A stretch of DNA of 64,000 nucleotides. Origin: CAZSDP01 sp964605665 (lineage in GTDB: Bacteria; Planctomycetota; UBA8108; UBA1146). Made by a program: the position numbers and the translations under genes. Each line of letters opens with the position of its first letter. Position 1 is the first letter of the stretch. The notes below the pieces were generated by a model, which did not search any database, was not told where the DNA came from, and saw only the letters and a program-made list of their open reading frames with translations. Positions 9,077 to 18,225 of this stretch are shown here, in pieces. The DNA lies in assembly GCA_964605665.1 (NCBI GenBank), contig CAZSDP010000015.1, positions 49,181 through 113,180 of the forward strand. The letters are read 5' to 3'.

Positions 9077-10699
9077 TCACTGGTCATTTCTCGGGGTAAT
9101 CCATGTGTCCCCAGGAATGAGAGCTTGGCGATCTAAATTGACACGCAACAAGTACGACCCGAGTGCTCCAGTTCGCTGATTCAAGCCGTAGGAGACCGGA
9201 GGAACCAGGCCGGTACTAAAGTCCTCGATACTCTCGAGTGCAGAAATCAACACCTCAGTTCCAAGCCGTCGTCCACTCCGTTTTGCGCCCTCCAAGAAAA
9301 TACTGAATGCAGCGAGAGCAGGACCTTGCTGTGATGGTCGATCGAGTTCGATGTCGGTATCGCGTACCAACTCGAACAACCAACGCAAATCTCGTTCTCG
9401 AGGCTGTGAACCTGGGTAAGTCATATAAGTGTTGTTTGCCACTGATGTCGGCAGCTGGAACACCATGCGCCCCAGTGTCGATCCTGTGGTGAGCAGCGGC
9501 CACTCCTTCTTCTCTTGCTCCATGATCTGAGCAAACTCACTGATATCAGCGCTGGCACCGAAGATGAAAACACCCCTGGTGCCTCTCTCTTCGAGCTGCC
9601 GCACAACTGCTATTGGGTCGAAGTTGCCTGCCTCATAAGTTAGGTCGAGTCGCAATTCTTGATCGAAGATCTCCATTTGACGTTGAGCACCCGCACGTGC
9701 CTCTTGGTGGATCCGATCGTCAAGAGTGATGATCGACCATCCTGATCTTGGTAACTCTGGATACAGAGCAATCGACTCAACCAGCACACGCGCCTGATCA
9801 TAGTTGCTCGAGAGGAGATGAAAAACGTAACGATTGGGCAGCTCCTCTGGTTTCGATGGAATGGTGAGCGGGCCGATCCAGGGCACCCCATGCTCGGCAA
9901 CCAAGCTCTGTATTGCCTTCGAGTCAAGCGGAGGAGTGCTAGCAATGATTGCGAAAACACCGTCTGTTTCGATGAGGGACTGGGCAGCTGCAAGCGCTCC
10001 CCCCGGAGTATCTCCGCAATCGCGAATTGCGAACTCTATTCGGCGACCAAAGATCCCACCTCGTCGATTGACTTCACTCGCATAGACTCTCAGTGATTGC
10101 TCGATCGAATGGCCCGCGCCCGAGCGCTCCCCGCTGAGTGGTAAAAAGGCCCCGAGTAGAATCGAGTCTGGGGTGAGTCCTTGATCGAGATCGTGCTCCG
10201 TGTCGAGGATTCGAAGATACGAGACAAGATCGGTGATCTGATCAGAGGTCAGCCGATATCGAGGCATTCCTGGATGGAGTGGCTCTCCCGTCGGATCGAG
10301 TCCTTCGACAATCGCTCGCTCCAAAGAGCCCTCGTCATGGGCAGGACGGCGTCTTTGAGTCAATGGAGATTGACTGGGGCGACTGAGTTCACGCCAACGG
10401 ATAGGTGGTGGCTCGACACCACCCTCGGCACTCCCCTCGCCATTCGTACCGTGACAATTCGCACACGGGAAGTACTTCGCATCCATCTCAAAATCGCTAC
10501 TAGAAAGCACCAGTTTGATCGGTGGCCCACTTGCGCTGGTCCCCTGATGATAAATTTCTCGCCCCCGCAACGCCGAAGCATCGAGAGGCTGTCGTGATTG
10601 AGAATCCCTCAGGGTCCGATTCTGGGTCGTGTCAACTTCACCTAGAGCGCCGAGGGTTGCACCCACGAGCAAGAGGAGCATCAACCCCAAGGTCCTCAT
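9077..10699 (-). CDS. Cytochrome c fused to LivK-type periplasmic binding protein
   Basis: A 540-residue exported fusion. A signal peptide (LGLMLLLLVGATLGALG) is followed by a c-type cytochrome domain with one heme-binding CANCH (residues 79-83) and a likely axial Met in HPGMPRYRLT near 143. From about 175 there is a type I periplasmic binding fold like branched-chain amino-acid receptors: LGAFLPLSGERSGAG, VNRRGGIFGRRIEF, AAQSLIETDGVFAII, WSIITLDD. No ABC permease or ATPase is nearby. The start overlaps the stop of the propeller gene by four bases (10696-10699), and its stop is followed closely by the Dsb-like gene. Cytochrome/binding-protein fusions occur near periplasmic quinoprotein oxidation genes, so ligand-dependent electron transfer is plausible, but no dehydrogenase is visible here. 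Confidence 0.85.
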   Translation of the reverse strand: MRTLGLMLLLLVGATLGALGEVDTTQNRTLRDSQSRQPLDASALRGREIYHQGTSASGPPIKLVLSSSDFEMDAKYFPCANCHGTNGEGSAEGGVEPPPIRWRELSRPSQSPLTQRRRPAHDEGSLERAIVEGLDPTGEPLHPGMPRYRLTSDQITDLVSYLRILDTEHDLDQGLTPDSILLGAFLPLSGERSGAGHSIEQSLRVYASEVNRRGGIFGRRIEFAIRDCGDTPGGALAAAQSLIETDGVFAIIASTPPLDSKAIQSLVAEHGVPWIGPLTIPSKPEELPNRYVFHLLSSNYDQARVLVESIALYPELPRSGWSIITLDDRIHQEARAGAQRQMEIFDQELRLDLTYEAGNFDPIAVVRQLEERGTRGVFIFGASADISEFAQIMEQEKKEWPLLTTGSTLGRMVFQLPTSVANNTYMTYPGSQPRERDLRWLFELVRDTDIELDRPSQQGPALAAFSIFLEGAKRSGRRLGTEVLISALESIEDFSTGLVPPVSYGLNQRTGALGSYLLRVNLDRQALIPGDTWITPRNDQ

Positions 10700-12756
10700 C
10701 GATCACCCTTTGGCGCCTGGGGCTTCGATGGGGTTGGTACGAGCCGCTTCGAATCTTCCCAGAGACTACGTTCGTCGGAACGCAACACCGTCAAGGTAAA
10801 CATCGGTTGTTGGTGAAACTGAGCACCTCGGCTCAGAACTCTAAACAGAATCTGATATCGGTTTCGCTCCGGAAAGAAGTGCTCAAATTCATAGACACCA
10901 GGCATGACCTCTTTCGCGTGGTGAAAATTCTCACCTCGCCCCTGGCCACGAATCACCATCACCTGAACATCACTCAGTCCACTCACCGGATCTTCTGTTG
11001 CTGAATCGATCACCTGAAATCTCAACTTGCGGGTTTCACCAACCACGATCTTTACATTTTCGAAGAGTGATTTAATCGTGACTGCAGCAGCGACGGGAGC
11101 AGTGCTAGAGTCTGAGTTTGGTAAGATCTCTAATTCAAACCCATGCAAGATTCGTGGCTGATCGACAACAAATGGGATATCAAACCTCCCCGGGGACACG
11201 GGGCGTACATAGGTCGAGTACACGCCAGGTTTCGACTCTTGCAAACTACGGTCGAGAATTGCCAGACCTTGTGGAATCCGGTTATAGGTCACGAAGTTCC
11301 CCATCGAGGCCATCATTCCCTCCACATAGTAGTAGACGAGGCGATCGGCAGGACTCGCGATCATGACCGAAGTTTGATTCGGTGTCGGGACGATCATCGG
11401 TGCAATTGAAGTAGAGCCTTTGACTTCAGATGGGGACAAGCGTGACACGGTGAGATCACTCATGAGAATTTCACCGCGCTCTAGCCTCTCCAAATCGATC
11501 AACGCGATTCTTGGAGAACCCGTGTTTCTGACGTATGCGAATCCTTCGGTAAACTCTATTTGATCTGGATTTCGGACCCCCCGAACAACGCCAACGATCT
11601 CATGAGTCGAAACATCGACGATCGTCACCGTGCTCTGCTCCAAGTCACAAGCGAAGACAAATCGACCTGAGGGATCGACGTCGAGAGAGAAAACCCCTCC
11701 CTCCGTCTGTAACTCGGCTTTTTGAATTCCAGTCTGGGGATCGATTGCAACGATTCCCGCTCGATCGAGATGGCCGACATAGAAGAGTCGACTCGCTTGG
11801 CTCCAAACGACTGGATAGGGCTGGTGCCCAAACTCTTTCGCATGTCGGATCGTTCTCGACGGAAGATCAATCAGTGTAACTCGGGAACTCTGACTACTCG
11901 TCACGCAAAGGGACTCCCCATCGTCACTAATAGCTAAGCGATGGAGGCCGACCCCAATCGGTAATCGAGCAACAACTCGGCGGGGATTGGTTTCGATGGC
12001 AACAACGGCATTAGAGCTATCGAGCCCGACCCAGAGTGTTTTCCCGTCTGGTTCAAGCGCCAAGTCACGCGGTCCATTCCCTTCACCGACATCGACAAAT
12101 CCACTCTTTTGGAATGTCGTTAAGTCGATGAACTCAACACGTGCAAGGCTTGGCAACGACACCGCCATCCACTCTCCATGTCGGTCCATCAGCCAGTCTT
12201 CACCGGATCCCTGAAGCTGTATCAGCTGATACAGCTTGGTCTTCGAAAACTCTATCTGGGGATCGATGACTGAAATTGAATTGTCAGAGTTCAGCACCAG
12301 CAAGAAATATCGATTCAAATCGATATCAGCCCGCACACTCAGGAGACCTCCCAAGAACTCACTGATCTGCTCTTTTAATTCTTCTTTTGTCGGAGGGATG
12401 ACTGTGCTTCGGCGATGGATCCAAGAAAGAGGATGGAGGCCAGTAATCGGAGCTCCCGTGACAAGATCTCGAATTGTGAAAGAAACCTCCGCTTCTTCTC
12501 CCACTCTCCAGTCCTTGCTTCCAGAGAGAGGTCGGACTTCGAGAGTGACCTCTAGCCCATCCGCTTCAAAGGACTGTTCTAGAGGAGGATTTCCGTCTGA
12601 AGGAGATGAGGACCGAAGGGTTGGAGCCAGCGGTAGCGGATCGGACGAATCGCGGTGCTCAGCCTCTGTTTGTGGTCGAAACAATATCGCGGAGAGCCCG
12701 AAGAGGAGCACCCCACAGCTGCAAACGAGGAGTAGGCGGAGAGACATCGACAACAC
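10696..12756 (-). CDS. YVTN-type beta-propeller protein, signal-anchored
   Basis: A 686-residue exported or membrane-anchored protein. A hydrophobic N terminus (LRLLLVCSCGVLLFGLSAILF) is followed by a beta-sandwich-like stretch, then a propeller of about seven blades at about 165-430. Typical blade sequences are LALEPDGKTLWVGLDSSNAV, HRLAISDDGESLCVTSS, LDVDPSGRFVFACD and VTIVDVSTHEIVG. The C-terminal 200 residues resemble Ig-like modules found in copper/electron-transfer accessory proteins (VVGETRKLRFQVID, PGVYEFEHFFPERNRY). First gene of a three-gene operon with the cytochrome/LivK fusion (four-base ATGA overlap). Such propellers accompany periplasmic quinoprotein systems in other bacteria. 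A role as scaffold or sensor is inference. Confidence 0.8.
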   Translation of the reverse strand: MLSMSLRLLLVCSCGVLLFGLSAILFRPQTEAEHRDSSDPLPLAPTLRSSSPSDGNPPLEQSFEADGLEVTLEVRPLSGSKDWRVGEEAEVSFTIRDLVTGAPITGLHPLSWIHRRSTVIPPTKEELKEQISEFLGGLLSVRADIDLNRYFLLVLNSDNSISVIDPQIEFSKTKLYQLIQLQGSGEDWLMDRHGEWMAVSLPSLARVEFIDLTTFQKSGFVDVGEGNGPRDLALEPDGKTLWVGLDSSNAVVAIETNPRRVVARLPIGVGLHRLAISDDGESLCVTSSQSSRVTLIDLPSRTIRHAKEFGHQPYPVVWSQASRLFYVGHLDRAGIVAIDPQTGIQKAELQTEGGVFSLDVDPSGRFVFACDLEQSTVTIVDVSTHEIVGVVRGVRNPDQIEFTEGFAYVRNTGSPRIALIDLERLERGEILMSDLTVSRLSPSEVKGSTSIAPMIVPTPNQTSVMIASPADRLVYYYVEGMMASMGNFVTYNRIPQGLAILDRSLQESKPGVYSTYVRPVSPGRFDIPFVVDQPRILHGFELEILPNSDSSTAPVAAAVTIKSLFENVKIVVGETRKLRFQVIDSATEDPVSGLSDVQVMVIRGQGRGENFHHAKEVMPGVYEFEHFFPERNRYQILFRVLSRGAQFHQQPMFTLTVLRSDERSLWEDSKRLVPTPSKPQAPKGDR

Positions 12757-12839
12757 CTGCCATACATCGGGATGGAACCAAGTCTATTCCCGCTTGGAAA
12801 CACGACCCGGGTTACTTGCCCCTCCTCCCCATAGTTTAA

Positions 12840-12877
12840 CCGACCGTGGCGACATCGGCAGATGTCACCACGGTCGG
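12840..12877 (-). terminator. Strong hairpin between the protease gene and the propeller operon
   Basis: A 17-bp stem (arms 12840-12856 and 12861-12877, one G.U-type mismatch) closes on a four-base loop. It lies 51 bases after the stop of the minus-strand protease gene and 84 bases before the start of the next minus-strand gene. The following T-run is short (TTAAAC), so it may be a Rho-assisted terminator or an mRNA 3'-end stabiliser. Confidence 0.65.
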
Positions 12878-12927
12878 CGAAGTTGAATCTCTCTTTAAAA
12901 CGGCCCGAAGAGCCGATTTCTGTCGAT

Positions 12928-15900
12928 TTAGGGACACCCAGGGAAAATCACGCAGTTCAAGGCTCCCGGCGTATTGTCCTCACCACATGAAGGGAATGGA
13001 GCAGCTGGCAGGGGCCCCTGACCGAAGATCCCCTCTAATGCGACGATGACATCAGCGACGTTGAGTAAGTCATCGTCATTGACATCGTGGGCGAGATCGC
13101 ACTGGGAGGTTCCAGTCGAGAACAGGAAGAGGATTGTTGTCACGCAATCGGAAACGTTGAACTGCCCATCTCCATTCGTGTCTCCGCGAACAAAAGTCTG
13201 ATCAGACTGGCAAACGACTAAACAAGAAGATGGCGTGATCGAATCACCGCAGAGGTTGAGTCCAGAAATGGAGATCTCAGCTGGATCGAGTGGACTGGGC
13301 AAGCTCACCGTGACTGAAGTCGCTGAAGGAGGTAACGACTGAACGAACGTCCCATTCACACTCACCAGAAGAGAGAGGGCGTCCTGTACCGGAGTCCACG
13401 AAACCTCCGCAGTGCAGGTCATCATGTCGACTGAGCAACTCAGAGGTCCGATCTGATCACTGGGAATTGGTATGTACTCTACAGAGCAACAAGTTTGATC
13501 ACCGAAGACTCCCCCAATAATAGGACGGATGCAGAGTTCAAATGTTCCTGATCCAGTCAAGGGAGTGGTAATGGAACTGAGAGTTCCGGGAATCGTACTC
13601 AAGAGAATTCCATTCAATCTCAGCTCAAGCTCGTCTGCTGCTTCTACATTTGTCCAACTCAATACTGTATCGCCGGTGCACGGGTTGGAAATTGCACAGG
13701 TGAGTCCCGCAACCGCTGTTGGTGGAACAGCAACTGCACAGGTCACTTCCATAGCGACGATGTTACCGAGGCTTGCGATCACAGAGTAAAGCTGGGGACC
13801 TCCCGGCGGATCGAGATCGGTAAAGCTCATCGAGCTACCCGCAATCTCCTGCAGAAGATTGCCCCCCCGGTAAACCCCAATCAAGTCGTAGGACCCGGTA
13901 TTGGTCCAAGCCAATTCGATGCTAGTTCCTTGCCGTGAGCACGTGAAGTTAGACACGGCGGACAACTGAATCGTTGTCGAACAAGTTGCGATCATCGAAT
14001 CCAAACCGATGATCCGCCCGAGAATCTCGTAGCTAACCGGCCCCACAGCGGGCGTGGTATCGACATATGACGTGCTGTTGCCGAGAAGACTGGCGATCAC
14101 CACACCTTCACGTCGAATCTCAATCTCCGAATAGGCTTGTGGATTCGCCCATGTGAGTGTCGCCTGATTCACCTCACCAACACAACTGAAGTTACTCGGA
14201 GTTGCCGGTAGTGCCGCAGCGATGCAACTGGAGTCGGAGGAGCTTGCACCGTTAAAGACTCCTCTTACCGAATAGTTGTGCAGCCCAATCGTAGCCAAAT
14301 TATCAACATGCGAGGTTACTGTTCCCTGCAGCGTTACTAACAAAACGCCGTCTCGACGCAACTCGATCGAAGAGTAAGTTGTCGGATTTGTCCACGAAAT
14401 GCTGACCGATTGGCTTCCATCCACGCAATTGACCATGGTGGGTGCATCGGGAGGAATCGAACCCACGCAACTCGCGGGTGGGGAATCGAGACCGATGAGA
14501 CGGGCAACAACTGAATACTGGTGATTACCCGGACCAGGAGCTGGATCTAAATAGCTCACTGCCGCTCCACCAAGGAGTGCAATCGACACGCCATCGCGCA
14601 GAATCTCAATCTCGTCATATCCTTCGCTGTTCGTCCAATCAAGCTGAGTTCCCCCGGCTTGATGGGTGCACGCGCTGATCGCCACGGGATCGGGTGAAAC
14701 TGCAACACTGCATGACGCTGTTGTTTCCAATCCTCCCGCCACCCCGACAATCGAATAATCCCTGAGCCCACCAGGAGGAGACAAGTCGGTGAAGGTCGAC
14801 ACCCCCCCTGGCAAGATCGTCAAAAGGCTGCCGTCTCTGAAAATCTGGACGAGAGCGTAGCTTTCACCTGGGACGAAGTTGATCGTCACCTCTCCAGTGT
14901 TTTCGACACAGGTCAGCCCCGTAATCGGTTTGGGAGGAACTGTGATCGTGCAACTCTCGGTCAGCGAGACACTGTTTCCGATCACCGCACGGATACCATA
15001 GGTATGGACGCCCGCAGGAACCGCCGTATCCAAGAATGTGATCGCTGCATTGGGAAGGTTGCCGATGGGAACTCCGTTTCGATCGATGTCGAAAGAGTTA
15101 ACCAGTGCCTGCGAGGCCCAGTCCAATCGAATATCGTCCCCAAGAATCTGACAGACGAAGTTACTGACTGGAGGAACAAAGACATCGGACGCGCAACGGA
15201 GGAAGAATTCGGCCAAGTCAGCACGAGTTACCAAACCGTCCGCAAATCCCCCAAACTCATAACTGGATGCGATCGTTCTGTAGGTCAAGGTGTCATTGAA
15301 AACCGCCGTATCGTAGGCGGGAAGTGTGTTCGACTGAATGACGAATGCGGTCGGATCAATCGGTTGCAATCGGTCGATCCAACGATTCTCTCCAGCGTAT
15401 AGTAGATTGATGCCGGTCAAATCACAGATTCCCTGACCGGTACCAACAACCGTGCCGAGATCTCCGACATCAACTCCATCGCCAGTCGACTCGACACCAA
15501 AGAGGGGGTGCAGAGAGGTCGCGAAGTCGAAGAACCAGGTGTCTCCACCTTCCATATAGAGGAATTGCCCGCCGATACCGTCGGAGAGGTAGTCGACCAA
15601 GCGAAGAGCATCTCCTTCTCTTAGTTCTACCGAAAAGGGGAATATCCCCAAGTTGATCCAAATCCGACTGAATTGGTTGAGGTCAGAAATAAGGGCAAGA
15701 TTGCTCGTGACCACCGCAGTCAGACCATTTTGAGTCAGGGCTTGTGCGAGTAGGACTCCACCGGGAACTGGACCTAATGCCGGCGCGAAGACCAAGTCAC
15801 TCGCATTCCCGACGACCACCACGCTACATTCGATCGCAATCGTGGATGTCCCCGCAAGGACTCCTTGAACTGTCAGTGTCGTGACCCCTCTCGCAAGATC

Positions 15901-17697
15901 GGCAATCGTGGTGGAGGACGCAGTACCGGGGAGGCTGTCCAATAACAGACCACCTTGCCTCACATCAATGAAGTCATAAGTGGTGGCGTTTACCCAAGTC
16001 AGAGTGACTTCTCCCGGCCCTGTCTCAGCACAAGAGAGCTGACTCACTGAATTCGAATTGCCGACGAGGGTCAGAGTATTTGGAACATCGAGACGGCCCC
16101 ACCCCATGTGATTGTCGAAGCCAGGCAAATCTTCAGCAGGATCTCCGATCATATCAGTAGCGCCATTGAGCAGAATCGAGCGGACTTGCGCCTCTGTCAA
16201 AAGTGGATCGGTCGCCAACACGAGAGCGACGGCTCCCGCCACCAAAGGCGTCGCTGCAGAAGTACCATTGAAATTTGTCATGAAGCTATCTGGTGAAAAA
16301 CCAGCAGCGCCGACAAGATCGGTCGTGGCCATCAACACCCCAGGAGCGACGAAATCGAGTTCTGGGCCGAAGTTGCTCCCCCACACGCTCTCCCCGTCAC
16401 ACGAGGTTGGAGATTTCCGTTCATCACATGGACTTGTCGCGCCAATCGCTATCGACTCGGGGAGCGCAGCCGGGAATTCGACAGCGCTGTTAGTGTTTCC
16501 TGCCGCGAAGAGAACAATCGCCCCAAGCCCACCCCTTCCCGTCTGATGCGCATATTGAATTGCATTCTGCACGCCGACGAAGGGAGTTCCCCCGCCCCAG
16601 GAATTGGAGAGGATGTCTGCTCCGTTATCGACCGCCCAGGTGATTCCGTCGATGAGCCATGCAGCCTCTGTCCAGTGTTCCCCAAAACCGACGCGAATCG
16701 GCTGAATTGAAGCGGTCCAGGCTGCTCCGGCGACTCCGATCCCGTTGTTTCCAACCGCAGCGGCAACTCCTGCACACGCGGTTCCATGCGGATCGACATC
16801 TGCATTCCCAGGAATTCCCTCGGGAGAAGGTTGATTGGTCGATTCATGTCCCGGAACGATGTTTGCCAATAGATCGGGGTGATCGACATCGACTCCTTCA
16901 TCGAGAATGGCAATCGTGACATTCGCCACCCCAGTTTGTAGATCCCACGCGACTGTCGACCCAATATCCGCCCCAGCTGCTCCGTTGAATTGCCCTGTAT
17001 TGCGATGAGCCCACTGGGCCGAGAAGAATGGATCACTCGGAATCGCAAATCTGGGGGCTCTCAAAATGCAATTGGGTTCTGCTGCTTTGATCCTTGGATC
17101 ACGCGTCAACTCTTGCATGGTCGAGAACATCGAAGCGACGCTCCCCTTGAATCGGAAGTGATGCAAGGGATTCGCCCCCGGAAACTCTCGCAGCCATTCG
17201 AAATCAGCTCTTGTGAGCAACTCTTCGATGACTTCCGAAGAGCGTTCCCGTTCGAGGGTGATCAACATCTCAGGCCGAGGAATCTGCAGAGTCTCCCGAT
17301 GTCGAAGAACCGGTGACGCGAATTCGATATCCGAATCGGCCTCGAGTCGCTCGAGCGCTTCGATCACTTCTTGAGAACGTAGCCTCTTCGAGGTGGGGAC
17401 AAAGACCAAGCCTGGATAATCGGTGACGATCGCATCTTCGATCAACAGTGCTTCGTCTGCCGCAAATCTCTCGAGCAGATTCAGAGGAAGCTCTGAGCCT
17501 CGCGAGGCTTCCAGTGACTTGACGAAGATCGCCAGCTGATCGGGCTTCAGATGAAGCTGTAGGGTGCGCCCCTCAAACTTGTAATGGAATGGGTGACGGA
17601 GTATATCTTCGGCATGCACCGAGAGCCCACCCAGAATGAATAGAACACACCAAGAAAGAGACAACCGTGCAAATGCACGCATCGATTCGAAAGACAT
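12928..17697 (-). CDS. Secreted subtilisin-like (S8) serine protease with nine beta-sandwich repeats and dockerin-like tail
   Basis: A 1589-residue exported protease. The start at 17697 places a signal peptide (ARLSLSWCVLFILGGLSVHA) at the N terminus; an ATG at 17769 in frame would add 24 non-signal residues. A propeptide-like region of about 220 residues precedes the S8 domain, with catalytic Asp266 (IAILDEGVD), His304 (DPHGTACAG) and Ser480 (FNGTSAATP), plus oxyanion NSWGGG. Then come nine FnIII/Ig-like modules of the type C....G.V.L.WTN...YD.IEI.RDG..L, interrupted after the first by a roughly 210-residue alpha/beta insert (VFAPALGPVPGG ... ADLAEFFLRC). The tail carries EF-hand-like loops DTNGDGQFNVSD and DVNDDDLLNVAD. 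Probably extracellular or surface-bound proteolysis; target unknown. Confidence 0.92.
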   Translation of the reverse strand: MSFESMRAFARLSLSWCVLFILGGLSVHAEDILRHPFHYKFEGRTLQLHLKPDQLAIFVKSLEASRGSELPLNLLERFAADEALLIEDAIVTDYPGLVFVPTSKRLRSQEVIEALERLEADSDIEFASPVLRHRETLQIPRPEMLITLERERSSEVIEELLTRADFEWLREFPGANPLHHFRFKGSVASMFSTMQELTRDPRIKAAEPNCILRAPRFAIPSDPFFSAQWAHRNTGQFNGAAGADIGSTVAWDLQTGVANVTIAILDEGVDVDHPDLLANIVPGHESTNQPSPEGIPGNADVDPHGTACAGVAAAVGNNGIGVAGAAWTASIQPIRVGFGEHWTEAAWLIDGITWAVDNGADILSNSWGGGTPFVGVQNAIQYAHQTGRGGLGAIVLFAAGNTNSAVEFPAALPESIAIGATSPCDERKSPTSCDGESVWGSNFGPELDFVAPGVLMATTDLVGAAGFSPDSFMTNFNGTSAATPLVAGAVALVLATDPLLTEAQVRSILLNGATDMIGDPAEDLPGFDNHMGWGRLDVPNTLTLVGNSNSVSQLSCAETGPGEVTLTWVNATTYDFIDVRQGGLLLDSLPGTASSTTIADLARGVTTLTVQGVLAGTSTIAIECSVVVVGNASDLVFAPALGPVPGGVLLAQALTQNGLTAVVTSNLALISDLNQFSRIWINLGIFPFSVELREGDALRLVDYLSDGIGGQFLYMEGGDTWFFDFATSLHPLFGVESTGDGVDVGDLGTVVGTGQGICDLTGINLLYAGENRWIDRLQPIDPTAFVIQSNTLPAYDTAVFNDTLTYRTIASSYEFGGFADGLVTRADLAEFFLRCASDVFVPPVSNFVCQILGDDIRLDWASQALVNSFDIDRNGVPIGNLPNAAITFLDTAVPAGVHTYGIRAVIGNSVSLTESCTITVPPKPITGLTCVENTGEVTINFVPGESYALVQIFRDGSLLTILPGGVSTFTDLSPPGGLRDYSIVGVAGGLETTASCSVAVSPDPVAISACTHQAGGTQLDWTNSEGYDEIEILRDGVSIALLGGAAVSYLDPAPGPGNHQYSVVARLIGLDSPPASCVGSIPPDAPTMVNCVDGSQSVSISWTNPTTYSSIELRRDGVLLVTLQGTVTSHVDNLATIGLHNYSVRGVFNGASSSDSSCIAAALPATPSNFSCVGEVNQATLTWANPQAYSEIEIRREGVVIASLLGNSTSYVDTTPAVGPVSYEILGRIIGLDSMIATCSTTIQLSAVSNFTCSRQGTSIELAWTNTGSYDLIGVYRGGNLLQEIAGSSMSFTDLDPPGGPQLYSVIASLGNIVAMEVTCAVAVPPTAVAGLTCAISNPCTGDTVLSWTNVEAADELELRLNGILLSTIPGTLSSITTPLTGSGTFELCIRPIIGGVFGDQTCCSVEYIPIPSDQIGPLSCSVDMMTCTAEVSWTPVQDALSLLVSVNGTFVQSLPPSATSVTVSLPSPLDPAEISISGLNLCGDSITPSSCLVVCQSDQTFVRGDTNGDGQFNVSDCVTTILFLFSTGTSQCDLAHDVNDDDLLNVADVIVALEGIFGQGPLPAAPFPSCGEDNTPGALNCVIFPGCP

Positions 17698-18225
17698 AGC
17701 GACCCACCCCACCGGCGTGCAGTTATTGGCCAGGATAATACGATCCATAAAAGATCGTGGCGCCTGCACAGTTTGCCGGGCTATTTGGATTAAATCTCAA
17801 ACCAACAAACAAGGGACGAAATTGGCAGCCCTTTGTCAACCCTACAAAGGAGCTACAACCCAGTTCTAGATGCCTCCATGTTAACACGAATCTGAGGAGT
17901 GTAGCCCCTTGAATGGGGAAAATTCATGAAAGCTCGACGTGCTACTCCTCGTCAACCCGACAGCTTTCAAGATGGTGTTCGCGCAGCATTTCCCAACAGA
18001 CGATGAGAGACAGCAAAGTCAGCTTCTCGAATCGTTGAGGGCAGATCACGATCGAACTCCCACGCTTCGTTTCCGCGAATCCGAGTGCACGACCGACCTC
18101 ACTAGTTGATACTCACCGCGACGCCCCCTTCGTTTCAGCTGGGAGCCAGAGGGTTCACCGAGGGAACAACACGAGGGGAGTGTACGCTCGTTAGCATCCT
18201 TGACTCGCGAGAAAGGACGACCGCG
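17698..18225. other. 528-base divergent intergenic region
   Basis: Contains the 5' regions of the minus-strand protease gene and the plus-strand propeller lipoprotein gene. A 26-codon frame at 17926-18006 starts with ATG but lacks a convincing ribosome site, and its peptide (MKARRATPRQ...) matches nothing I know. I could not identify a convincing -35/-10 or -24/-12 pair. No RNA gene or repeat was seen. Confidence 0.5.

Noticed and set aside
5164..17697. Cellulosome components
   Set aside because: The tails look like dockerins, but no cohesin or cellulase domain is in the window, and such tails are common on diverse planctomycete proteins.
17926..18006. 26-codon ORF in the divergent intergenic region
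   Set aside because: No convincing ribosome site, no recognised product, and a length expected by chance.
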